64,000 bases of DNA from Clostridium fungisolvens (lineage in GTDB: Bacteria > Bacillota > Clostridia > Clostridiales > Clostridiaceae), in NCBI RefSeq assembly GCF_014193895.1, contig NZ_BLZR01000001.1, positions 2,852,001 through 2,916,000 of the forward strand. Direction: 5' to 3'. This document shows positions 43,291 through 50,923 of the stretch, piece after piece. Numbering within the stretch: the stretch's first letter is position 1; each line of letters opens with the position of its first letter. A model generated the notes under the pieces. That model saw nothing but the letters and a program-made list of their open reading frames with translations. It did no database searches and was not told the DNA's origin. Position numbers and translations under genes: made by a program.

Positions 43291-43863
43291 CTATTGGTTA
43301 TTACTTTGAATTACTATATATTCCACAGGAACAGAATCAGTTAACCAAACTTTATTCTTTGAAAGATAGAATTTATGTCCATTATTAAACATTCTTATAG
43401 AATCAATCTTAAGTACAATGGGCTTTCCATGACGTTTGCCTACTGACAAGGCTGTGTCAAAATCCATAGACAAATGTACATATTGCCTACTTTGTTTTTG
43501 TATACCTAAATCCATAATACTATCAATAAATCTTTTTGAGGTTCCGTGATAAAGGTGCTTTGGCGGAATACTTTCCGCTAATTCCACATCAACCTCTATT
43601 GAATGACCTTGATTAGCTCTTATTTTTGTTCTATCATCATTAAAACTATATCTTTGCTTATTATTCTCCTTAACAATGCGTTCTAGAGTATCAAAATCTA
43701 TCCTTTTTCTTGCTCTATTTATTCCTTCAATTAAATCTTCTACCTTTGCCCATCCATTTTCATCTAGGGTAATCCCTATAGTCTCTGGGCTATGTCTTAA
43801 AATCAAACTAATAAATTTTCCTAATTCTATGTCTTCTCTATTTTCTTTCACTTTTAACACCAC
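43291..43863 (-). CDS. kptA: RNA 2'-phosphotransferase (Tpt1/KptA family)
   Basis: This 190-residue protein starts VKENREDIELGKFISLILRHSPETIGITLDENGWAKVEDLI, with the LRHxPE motif of the N-terminal lobe. The NAD-binding lobe has LYHGTSKRFIDSIMDLGI (HGTS, near 105) and RQYVHLSMDFDTALSVGKRHGKPIVLKID (VHLS, near 130). The family transfers an internal RNA 2'-phosphate to NAD+ to give ADP-ribose 1'',2''-cyclic phosphate. The start is GTG, preceded by TTGAGG seven bases upstream. Its role in bacteria, which lack the eukaryal tRNA splicing pathway, is not settled. Confidence 0.93.
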   Translation of the reverse strand: MVLKVKENREDIELGKFISLILRHSPETIGITLDENGWAKVEDLIEGINRARKRIDFDTLERIVKENNKQRYSFNDDRTKIRANQGHSIEVDVELAESIPPKHLYHGTSKRFIDSIMDLGIQKQSRQYVHLSMDFDTALSVGKRHGKPIVLKIDSIRMFNNGHKFYLSKNKVWLTDSVPVEYIVIQSNNQ

Positions 43864-44019
43864 CGTTTTTCCTCAATTCAAAGACCTTCTATAAATTCAT
43901 TATAAGACTAATTTATCCAGCTCACAATGGAGATACATTTAAGTTTCAGAAAAGAACTTGAAGGATCTTCAACTACAAAAATTAAATTTTAGCTAGTTAT
44001 AGTTTTTGTCTAATGAAAA

Positions 44020-44084
44020 AAAGTGCTCCGTCCACTTTAAAATAGCCTTGACATAAGGTCCATTTTAACTAAACGTAAGCACTT
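44020..44084 (-). terminator. terminator after the radical SAM gene
   Basis: AAGTGCT and AGCACTT form the outer stem and an inner TTAAAAT/ATTTTAA helix extends it. On the minus strand TTTTTTTC follows. Confidence 0.65.
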
Positions 44085-44115
44085 CTTCTTAATTATCTAT
44101 TTTATATACCTGAAA

Positions 44116-45240
44116 CTAAAAAACTAGCTCTCCTGGTCTGTATCCACTTGGCAATTCTTCTTCTACTAAAAACTTGAAGTTGTCATCACGTAGTATTGGT
44201 AAAAATACTTCGTATGGGATTTTTGAGAACTCACAGCCATAACTGCTTGCTCCGAACCATTTACCTTCTTTGCTGCTCAAATTTAAGTCTCTAGCAAATT
44301 TTGTATGATTTGAGCAATCATGAACTGCTAAATCCCAACCTTCTTCATCAGCTATTTTCATGAATTTTAGAGTTAATTCTCTACTCCAAGTTGGAGATAT
44401 GTAACCATGTCTTGAGATATACATGTTTTCCCCATAATAGTTGTCTATGTTATTCTCATTTAAATGTAACTCTGCACAATTGATAAAATCTACTTTTGTA
44501 TCTAATATCGCTTGCTTTTTCTCAAAGAAAGTTTCAAAGAACTCAGGAGTCATTGGAGTTTCAATACCTACACTCTTAAAATACTTCTTTGCTATTTTAA
44601 TATTTTCAATAACTTTGTCAGAGCAATTAGAAGCACCTAAGTTAAAACGTATCTCGTCAAGACCAGCTTCTGCTAATGCCTTCAATGTCTCTTCTGTAGC
44701 TAAAAGACCATTTGTATATAAATGTTGATGAATATTAGCATCTCTAAATTTCTTTACTACTGAGTAGTATTTTTCTATTTCCATAAATGGTTCTAAATAA
44801 ACGTAGGAAATACCAGTTGGTTTCTTGTGTATTGAAAGAAGAAGATCTATATCCTTCTCATAAAACTTTGTTTCTCCAATTTGCCACATACCTTCACCAA
44901 TTGGAGGAATATAATCTAGTTCTCCATAGTTGTAGCAGAACTTACACTGTATATTACATTTGTTTGTTTTTCTAATAGCACTCAAACCAGTTCCAAACAG
45001 ACAAGAGCTACATCCTTTTGAAAACTTATTATCATTTCCTACATAATAAGTTCTATTTCCCAAGGTTTTAAAATTTTTAATTTCTGACATTAACATTTCA
45101 TTTCTATGATCAATCGCTGCCTCAATTTGGGCAAAGGTAGCGTATATGATTTCTTGTTGCTTTGTCATTGGTTCCTCATCCTCTGGTAACATTGCAAAAA
45201 ACTCAAACCAACTCAATGCATCCTTTTTTGAAATTTTCAT
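44116..45240 (-). CDS. radical SAM protein
   Basis: This 374-residue protein has the SAM-cleaving cluster motif CNIQCKFC (Cys95, Cys99, Cys102, CX3CX2C) and the usual following strand YVYLEPFMEIEKYY. A second pair, CSSC (77-80), directly precedes the motif, and further cysteines occur near 255, 308 and 337 (NCAEL, HDCSNH, YGCEF), so an auxiliary cluster is possible. The central barrel is recognisable (LYTNGLLATEETLKALAEAGLDEIRFNLGAS). GAGGAGGAAC precedes the ATG. It is monocistronic. I do not recognise the subfamily, and no substrate peptide gene is visible next to it. Confidence 0.85.
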   Translation of the reverse strand: MKISKKDALSWFEFFAMLPEDEEPMTKQQEIIYATFAQIEAAIDHRNEMLMSEIKNFKTLGNRTYYVGNDNKFSKGCSSCLFGTGLSAIRKTNKCNIQCKFCYNYGELDYIPPIGEGMWQIGETKFYEKDIDLLLSIHKKPTGISYVYLEPFMEIEKYYSVVKKFRDANIHQHLYTNGLLATEETLKALAEAGLDEIRFNLGASNCSDKVIENIKIAKKYFKSVGIETPMTPEFFETFFEKKQAILDTKVDFINCAELHLNENNIDNYYGENMYISRHGYISPTWSRELTLKFMKIADEEGWDLAVHDCSNHTKFARDLNLSSKEGKWFGASSYGCEFSKIPYEVFLPILRDDNFKFLVEEELPSGYRPGELVF

Positions 45241-45459
45241 AAAGTTCCTCCTCTAATTATCCTCTTGAAGACTCAAATTAAATCTTCTAGCTATGCTTTT
45301 CACATACTCTTCTTCAAAAGACATACATGAACTCATATAATTATATAGCAATTTTGATGTTTTGTATGCAAATTGAGAGTATAATTTTCAATATTGTTAT
45401 TTAGCATAGAATTCAATTTTAGCATGTGAGTATGATAATGAAAATAAAAACTTGTGGAC

Positions 45460-45675
45460 TTATTCTACTATTATCTCTATCCTTTTTAATTTTTCCTGAA
45501 CTTCGAAAAACTTTTCTGCTAACTCATCATACTTATCATCTAAATGTTTTCTTACTGCTTCATCTTCTGTCTTGCCCTTTTCTTCCATCAATTTGTCCAT
45601 ATCACTCATTATTGAAAAAAACTCCATAGCTATCATATATGCTGTTCCAGCGTTTGATATATAGTTTGCTATCAT
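45460..45675 (-). CDS. small hypothetical helical protein
   Basis: This 71-residue protein consists of an N-terminal hydrophobic stretch (MIANYISNAGTAYMIAMEFFSIM) and a charged, coiled-coil-like remainder (DKLMEEKGKTEDEAVRKHLDDKYDELAEKFFEVQEKLKRIE). AAAAAGGGG precedes the ATG at normal spacing, and codon use resembles the neighbours, so it is probably real. No family recognised. It stands alone between the radical SAM and GNAT genes. Confidence 0.6.
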   Translation of the reverse strand: MIANYISNAGTAYMIAMEFFSIMSDMDKLMEEKGKTEDEAVRKHLDDKYDELAEKFFEVQEKLKRIEIIVE

Positions 45676-45827
45676 ATCTCTTACCCCTTTTTTATGCTAT
45701 TTTTAATATATTGTAGCAACTTATATACTTTATAGCTCGTATTATCTTGAGAATTTTAGTAATATATAAACTTTTTCTATCTCCATCTCATGAATACAGG
45801 ACTAATTTTACTATTTCGCTTTTAAGT

Positions 45828-46385
45828 TTACTTCTCAATTCTCCACCATATTATTCCGTCAGTTTCCTTATACTTAACAGCCCCTAAATTTTCTAAAAGC
45901 TTATTTGATGGTGTATTGGTTTTTTCCGTATCTGCAATAACCGAAAGTGCTTCAGGATTTTTAAAAATCCATTGAGTCAATTCCTTTAATGCTTCAGTAG
46001 CATACCCTTTTCTTTGATGGCTTTCCTCAATTACATATCCAACTATTACCTCACCAAGTTCATTAGGACATCCTTTAAGTATTATGAAACCAATTATTTG
46101 ATTCTCTTCTTTATGAATTATAGCCCAATTAGTTAGCCATAAATAATTTTCAACATCCTCCAGTACCTTTCTTAACCTTACTTTCATTGCATATTCCATT
46201 TCTTCATCAAGAATTACACTTACTACGTTCAATCCTAAATCAGTTTGCATTTTTGCATAATCTTCTAATGCTAATGCAAGTTGATGTGATTGTAATGGGG
46301 ATATGGTCAATCTTTCGGTCTCCAAACTATGGCTTATTTTCTTTACAGCTATATTCTCATCTCTTTTAATTAACTTATAACTCAT
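45828..46385 (-). CDS. GNAT-family N-acetyltransferase
   Basis: This 185-residue protein has the acetyl-CoA binding core GYVIEESHQRKGYATEALKELTQWIF near 120-145 (Q/RxxGxA) and the later VIADTEKTNTPSNKLLENLGAVKYKETDGIIWWRIEK, typical of the RimJ/RimL-like group that acetylates N-termini or small molecules. GGAGGC precedes the ATG at the long end of normal spacing. Monocistronic. The acceptor is unknown. Confidence 0.88.
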   Translation of the reverse strand: MSYKLIKRDENIAVKKISHSLETERLTISPLQSHQLALALEDYAKMQTDLGLNVVSVILDEEMEYAMKVRLRKVLEDVENYLWLTNWAIIHKEENQIIGFIILKGCPNELGEVIVGYVIEESHQRKGYATEALKELTQWIFKNPEALSVIADTEKTNTPSNKLLENLGAVKYKETDGIIWWRIEK

Positions 46386-46551
46386 TCTTACTTAGCCTCC
46401 ATAAAATCAATATTAGGGCATAACTATACCCTAGAATAACTTTTTACCTACTCCAATATAGCTATCTATATATTATGAAGACATAAATTAATATCCTTTT
46501 TAAATGTACATCAAAATGTTCTTAATCTCTTACATTGGAAGTAGTCCTATT

Positions 46552-46648
46552 GATGCATCACTTCGTAATAAATCTTATTATTTTTTAAATTCTCTCACCA
46601 GAAGCGGTGAAAGTTTTAAAAATAGATTTCGGTTCGAAGTGTTACATC
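46552..46648 (-). repeat. dispersed palindromic element, copy 6
   Basis: The ends GATGCATCACTTCG and CGAAGTGTTACATC pair, inner arms TTTTTTAAATTCTC and AGTTTTAAAAAT pair, and the centre is CTCACCAGAAGCGGTGA. It is in the 530-bp gap 46386-46915 between the GNAT gene and the small Cys-rich gene; nothing else but the terminator at 46798 is visible there. Confidence 0.8.
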
Positions 46649-46797
46649 TTTATATAAATTCTGAAATATTAATATCTTACTCATTGGCAACCACTCCTTT
46701 AAATACTTCCAATATATACTATAACATAAAGATTTTATAACATGCATCTTTATCTCAAACCCAGATTCCTAGTGTCTTCGAAACTACAAAACTAAAA

Positions 46798-46822
46798 GGA
46801 GCTAGTTATTAAAACTAACTCC
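46798..46822 (-). terminator. terminator after the small Cys-rich gene
   Basis: GGAGcTAGTT pairs with AACTAaCTCC (one mismatch); TTTTAGTTTTG follows on the minus strand. Confidence 0.65.
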
Positions 46823-46915
46823 AACTAATCTGAAACTATTAAACAATTTTAGTAGCCAATGCCTCACATATAGTTACATAATCATAATTAGCTTTATGGT
46901 CGTAAATACTATCTA

Positions 46916-47071
46916 CTAACTATCGATATCGTTACTATCATGCTCTGAAACATAAAAGCAAATAGGAACATGCCTTTCATAACAATCTTCACACATTTCC
47001 TTTAAACATTCCGGACATTCTGTCATATCCTCTTCATCGAAATACTCTTCACATAACTGGCATTCTATCAT
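46916..47071 (-). CDS. small Cys-rich zinc-ribbon-like protein
   Basis: This 51-residue frame has cysteine pairs at 4/7 (CQLC), 19/22 (CPEC) and 27/30 (CEDC), plus Cys38. It starts MIECQLCEEYFDEEDMTECP and ends SNDIDS. CxxC pairs at this density predict zinc binding, probably two small fingers. GGAGG lies nine bases before the ATG, and a terminator follows at 46798, which supports it as a real gene. No family name can be given. Acidic throughout, no membrane segment. Confidence 0.7.
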   Translation of the reverse strand: MIECQLCEEYFDEEDMTECPECLKEMCEDCYERHVPICFYVSEHDSNDIDS

Positions 47072-47206
47072 ACGTTTTAACCTCCAAATATATATTCTAA
47101 GATTATACCACTACATTATATCTCTGTAAAAAATTCTATTTCTTTATACTAAACAAATTTTAATATATAGTAGCTACACCTTTATTTAATATATATTAAG
47201 TTATCT

Positions 47207-47641
47207 TTATAAGACAGTTACTACAAACTTACAACAAGATGCCCCTTGCAATATTGTTTGAACTAATTCAATATTTACCTTACCTTCACCAAATATGGTT
47301 TCCCAATTATATAGCAAACTATTTCGTGAACATTCACAAATGTAAGGTGTATTTATATAATTTTTATTAACTAAATCGCACGCACAGAATTTATATTTTA
47401 TATGATATAAATGTTCTTTTTCTATTACATCAATAATAATTTCCGGAAATGCTTTCTTTAACTTTTCAATAAATTCTTCTTCATTACTTGAATTATTTTT
47501 TACATTCAAATAAACCTGCTTAGTATATGAATTTGAACAAGCTTTTCCACATTCTTTTAATATTTGCTTTCTGCTAATATCATCAATTTGATCCAAGGAT
47601 TTCTGAAAGCCATTAAACCAATACTTTAAAAAATTATCCAT
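47207..47641 (-). CDS. hypothetical cysteine-rich protein
   Basis: This 144-residue protein has conserved-looking cysteines in KECGKACSNS (about 30-37), YKFCACDLV (about 86-89), YICECSRNSLLYNWE (about 101-105) and TILQGASCCKFVV near the C-terminus. The last segment resembles the ends of V4R or thiazoline-hydrolase-like ligand-binding domains, but that is only an impression. There is no signal peptide. The ATG is chosen over a TTG two codons upstream because GAGGG then lies seven bases ahead. Monocistronic; function unknown. Confidence 0.65.
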   Translation of the reverse strand: MDNFLKYWFNGFQKSLDQIDDISRKQILKECGKACSNSYTKQVYLNVKNNSSNEEEFIEKLKKAFPEIIIDVIEKEHLYHIKYKFCACDLVNKNYINTPYICECSRNSLLYNWETIFGEGKVNIELVQTILQGASCCKFVVTVL

Positions 47642-47744
47642 TCCCAATCCCTCAATTATACAAATAAAGTTTCCTCACATTATATTCAAATCATTAAACA
47701 TTATTACACTGTAAGTATACTCCAATCGCAATCTTTCTAAGTAA

Positions 47745-47790
47745 AATACAAGCAGCAATAATACCCTTTGATATTATTGCTGCTTGTATT
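47745..47790 (-). terminator. strong terminator after the ABC-F gene
   Basis: A perfect 19-bp stem (AATACAAGCAGCAATAATA with its complement) around an 8-nt loop. Confidence 0.85.
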
Positions 47791-47825
47791 ATTATCTATA
47801 TTAGTTTGTAGATTAATTATATATA

Positions 47826-49379
47826 TTATACGATTTTAGTTGTCCATTCCTCACAATTCCAAACATCCGTCACAATATCACTATAAAACTCTGGTTCATG
47901 GCACACTAGAATTATGCCGCCTTCATATTCCTTTAAGGCACGCTTTAGTTCATCTTTAGCATGAAGATCCAAATGGTTTGTAGGTTCATCTAAGACCAGT
48001 ATATTAGAAGGCTTATTTATTAGCTTACATAGTCTTACTTTAGCCTGTTCTCCTCCACTTAATATATTAAATGGACTTTCTATATGCTGCCAGGTTAATC
48101 CACACTTTGCAAGACTTTTTCTTACTTCAGTTACAGTAAAGTCCGGGAACACATTCCACACATCATATAAAACCGGGGTTGTATTATCCTCTGTGAGCTC
48201 CTGCTCAAAATACCCAATCTTTGTGTATTCACTTAAAGCTATCTCTCCATCTATAGGTTTTAGAAGTCCAAGTAGACTTTTTAGAAGAGTGGTTTTTCCT
48301 AAACCATTGGCTCCAGTTATAGCAATCTTCTGTCCCCTCTCCATCTTTAAATTAAGAGGCTTACTTAATGGCTTGTCGTAACCTATATATAAACTATTTG
48401 TTTGAAAAATTATCTTTTCTGGCATTGCTACAGTTTTAAAATTGAAATATGGCTTTTTAATATCCTTCTTTATCTCTATTCTTTCAATTTTATTGAGCCT
48501 TTTTTCTCTAGCTTTAGCCTGCCTAGCAGTTGCAGTTCTCACCTTATTTTTTCTTATATATTCTTCAAGTTTTTCGATTTCCTTTTGCTGCTCTTTATAT
48601 TCAATTAACCTTTGCTGTTTTCTTATATCGTAAAGTCTAAGGAAGTAATCATAGTTTCCTTCGTATCTTGTAAGTTCCTTATGCTCAAGATGATAAACTA
48701 CATTAACTACACTGTTTAAAAAAATATTATCATGGGATATTACTATAAAAGCACCTTTATAGTCTATCAAGTATCCTTTAAGCCACTCTATATGCTCTTC
48801 ATCAAGATGATTAGTTGGTTCGTCTAAAAGTAAAATATCTGGCTTTTCTAAAAGCAGTTTGGCAAGTAAAAGCTTAGTTCTCTGACCTCCACTTAAGGTT
48901 GAAACTTCTTTCTCTAAAAGCTCCTTAAATCCAAGTCCCGCTGCAGTTGCCTGAACTATTGAGTTAATGCTGTAAAAATCATTTTTATCTAATGCTTCCT
49001 GCATTGTGGCTATTTTGCTTAGTGTTTTGTTCATTTCTTCTGTATCCATATTTCCAAGCTTATTATATAAATCATTAATTTTATTTTCCATATCATATAG
49101 CTTTTTGAATGCTTCTTTCAAGAAATCTATGGCAGTAATTCCTTCTTTTAAATCCACAAGCTGATCCATATATCCAATACTGAATTTTCTATTCCACTGA
49201 ATAGTGCCACCATCAGGTAATATTTGATTTGTAATAATCTTCATAAAGGTTGATTTACCTTCTCCATTAGCACCAATAAGACCAACATGCTCTCCTTTAA
49301 ATAATTTGAAGGATGCATTACTGAACAATATTCTATCGCCAAAGGAATGGTTCATGTTTTCAATTGTTAAAATGCTCAT
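47826..49379 (-). CDS. ABC-F family ATPase
   Basis: This 517-residue soluble protein has two ABC cassettes and no membrane domain. Walker A motifs are GANGEGKST near 37 and GANGLGKTT near 345. Signatures are LSGGQRTKLLLAKLLL and LSGGEQAKVRLCKL, each followed by LLDEPTNHLD or LVLDEPTNHLD. The basic linker at about 240-310 (KEQQKEIEKLEEYIRKNKVRTATARQAKAREKRLNKIER) reaches toward the ribosome in this family. ABC-F proteins act as translation factors or ribosome-protection antibiotic resistance factors; which applies is undecided. AAGGAGGTG places the start at 49379, not the ATG 16 codons upstream. The 480-bp gap upstream holds direct repeats at 49513/49534 and two palindromic elements. Confidence 0.9.
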   Translation of the reverse strand: MSILTIENMNHSFGDRILFSNASFKLFKGEHVGLIGANGEGKSTFMKIITNQILPDGGTIQWNRKFSIGYMDQLVDLKEGITAIDFLKEAFKKLYDMENKINDLYNKLGNMDTEEMNKTLSKIATMQEALDKNDFYSINSIVQATAAGLGFKELLEKEVSTLSGGQRTKLLLAKLLLEKPDILLLDEPTNHLDEEHIEWLKGYLIDYKGAFIVISHDNIFLNSVVNVVYHLEHKELTRYEGNYDYFLRLYDIRKQQRLIEYKEQQKEIEKLEEYIRKNKVRTATARQAKAREKRLNKIERIEIKKDIKKPYFNFKTVAMPEKIIFQTNSLYIGYDKPLSKPLNLKMERGQKIAITGANGLGKTTLLKSLLGLLKPIDGEIALSEYTKIGYFEQELTEDNTTPVLYDVWNVFPDFTVTEVRKSLAKCGLTWQHIESPFNILSGGEQAKVRLCKLINKPSNILVLDEPTNHLDLHAKDELKRALKEYEGGIILVCHEPEFYSDIVTDVWNCEEWTTKIV

Positions 49380-49542
49380 GTATCTACACCTCCTTGAACT
49401 GTCATAAGGTATATAATGAAGTTCCATCTTTAAATTCTATATATATCAGTTCTATTTGGTAGAATTTAAATAATAATATTATTAACTTACGTGCTAATTT
49501 ATATTTTATTTAGAACTGGTCTATCTTGAGTTGGAACTGGTG

Positions 49543-49634
49543 TATATACCATTTCAATTCATAAATCTTTTTAGGACTCCTTCGGGCTCTAAAAGGAGAG
49601 CTAAAAAAATAAATTATGAAACGAAGCGGTACAT
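49543..49634 (+). repeat. dispersed palindromic element, copy 7 (degenerate, tandem)
   Basis: TACCATTTCAATTC at the left and CGAAGCGGTACA at the right resemble family ends. The centre CTCCTTCGGGCTCTAAAAGGAG is a stable hairpin. It is separated from copy 8 by 5 bp. Confidence 0.6.
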
Positions 49635-49639
49635 TTAAA

Positions 49640-49734
49640 GATGAAACACTTCAATCCGAAATCTATTTTCAAAACTCCTCTGGGTTCTGAGAGGAGAATT
49701 TGAAAATATAAGTTCAATTATGAAGTGGTTCATC
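49640..49734 (+). repeat. dispersed palindromic element, copy 8 (best preserved)
   Basis: The ends GATGAAACACTTCA and TGAAGTGGTTCATC pair. Inner arms ATCTATTTTCAAAA and TTTGAAAATATAAG pair, and the centre is CTCCTCTGGG...GAGAGGAG. Its left arm (TTCAATCCGAAATC) matches copy 2 closely. Confidence 0.8.
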
Positions 49735-49815
49735 TATATATACTATCACCGGTCGCTCAATGGTCCAAGGTCGCAAATATTTCTGTAATAAATATGATCA
49801 TATTAAATAACAAAA

Positions 49816-49853
49816 GGCATATTCTCCACAGAACTAACTGTGAAAAATACGCC
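49816..49853 (-). terminator. terminator after the CD3324-like gene
   Basis: GGCATATT-CACAG pairs with CTGTG-AATACGCC; TTTTGTTATTT follows on the minus strand. Confidence 0.65.
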
Positions 49854-49860
49854 TCATCTA

Positions 49861-50136
49861 TCATCCATATTTTCTTTTATTCCTTATTATTCTTCTAATA
49901 CTGCTTTCAGTTAGGAAATACTGCTCAGCTAAGATCTTTACTGATATTCCAGAGGAATATTTATAAAAAATCTCATTATCTCTAGTACCAAGCTGCTTTT
50001 TAGTATCAGTATTTTCTCCCCAAGCCTTTTTGTTTTCGTCTTTTCTAGGGATATAGATATATCCGCCATCAATGTATTTTTGAATTTGTTCTATTATACT
50101 GTTTGGTAATATATTCTGTGCTTTCTCATATCTCAT
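49861..50136 (-). CDS. CD3324-family HTH protein
   Basis: This 91-residue protein starts MRYEKAQNILPNSIIEQIQKYIDGGYIYIPRKDENKKAWGENTDTKKQL and ends with an HTH-like SVKILAEQYFLTESSIRRIIRNKRK. I associate this pattern with the small clostridial CD3324 family (Mor-activator-like HTH); the name is from memory. The frame extends seven codons upstream, but GGAGCGAAG eight bases before this ATG fixes the start. It is probably a DNA-binding regulator; target unknown. Confidence 0.78.
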   Translation of the reverse strand: MRYEKAQNILPNSIIEQIQKYIDGGYIYIPRKDENKKAWGENTDTKKQLGTRDNEIFYKYSSGISVKILAEQYFLTESSIRRIIRNKRKYG

Positions 50137-50175
50137 AATCTTCGCTCCAATCAACATTTAATTTCTAAATGAAGA

Positions 50176-50257
50176 TGCAACGCTCTATAAAATATGAAAA
50201 ACTAATCTTTATCTATTGGCTCCAAGCAAAAGTTTTTCATATTCTACAAGCTTTGCA
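50176..50257. repeat. long imperfect hairpin, 82 bp
   Basis: AATATGAAAAACT (50191) and AGTTTTTCATATT (50231) are perfect 13-bp arms. Outer TGCAA-GCT/AGC-TTGCA bases extend them. It is unrelated to the eight-copy family. It lies downstream of the 2'-5' RNA ligase-like gene and may terminate it, though the T tract is weak. Confidence 0.55.
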
Positions 50258-50344
50258 TGGAGCTTACTACTATTGCTAAATACATCATAATTCACTTCCT
50301 TTTTATCACATGATAAACTACTTTGAGGCCCCTTGTCAATTTTG

Positions 50345-50860
50345 TCACTTTAGTTCGTATTCTATTACAATAATTGATTCTTCATGCTCGCCAATCATTT
50401 CAACGGATATCTTATTAACCACAGTGGAAAATCTATCATTGCACTTACTTACATCATCAAAGGCATTATCAAGCAACTCTTTAGAAGGTAGTTTTCCAAC
50501 TGTCATATGTGGAATATAATCGTACCCTGAATTAAATTTCTTTAATCTATCTTTATATAGTATGCTATGAATATTTATTATTTCATCCGTACCTTGTACA
50601 ATATTTAAAAATAGGTAGTTTCCATATTTATCTTGTCTTTTAGTAAAACCGTTCAATTCTATTTTAAATGGATGTATTCCTCTCAAACACTCTTCTAAAT
50701 GCAAATTAAGTTCCACATTAGTCAACTCACTATTAAAAGGAAATACTAAAGTAATATGCGGCAACACCAGATCTGCCAATTGGTCATATTTCTTACGAAT
50801 ATCATCTATAATATGAATATTTTCAAACTTAGGGAAAATCATAATAGTCCTTGTATCCAT
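50345..50860 (-). CDS. 2'-5' RNA ligase / 2H phosphoesterase family protein
   Basis: This 171-residue protein has the paired HxT motifs of the 2H superfamily: PHITLVFPF near 34 and PHMTVGKLP near 117. It starts MDTRTIMIFPKFENIHII. 2H proteins act on 2',3'-cyclic or 2'-5' phosphodiester bonds in RNA or nucleotides. GGAG lies eight bases before this ATG; an in-frame ATG two codons upstream would be too close to it. It lies 63 bp downstream of the methyltransferase gene, probably in the same transcript. The natural substrate is unknown. Confidence 0.85.
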   Translation of the reverse strand: MDTRTIMIFPKFENIHIIDDIRKKYDQLADLVLPHITLVFPFNSELTNVELNLHLEECLRGIHPFKIELNGFTKRQDKYGNYLFLNIVQGTDEIINIHSILYKDRLKKFNSGYDYIPHMTVGKLPSKELLDNAFDDVSKCNDRFSTVVNKISVEMIGEHEESIIVIEYELK

Positions 50861-50923
50861 AATCATATCTCCTATATAAATTTCTATTTTCTTTCCCAAT
50901 CATAGGCAACCATAAACATGCAA

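Noticed and set aside
44016..44084. Possible transposase remnant suggested by the GTCCACTTT-like segment
   Set aside because: It is fully explained as a long terminator stem with a T tract after the radical SAM gene.
46504..46740. Plus-strand 78-codon open frame
   Set aside because: It runs through palindromic repeat copy 6, has no ribosome binding site and resembles no protein.
49543..49734. Tandem repeats as a short CRISPR array
   Set aside because: Only two diverged palindromic units with a 5-bp gap, no regular spacers and no cas genes.
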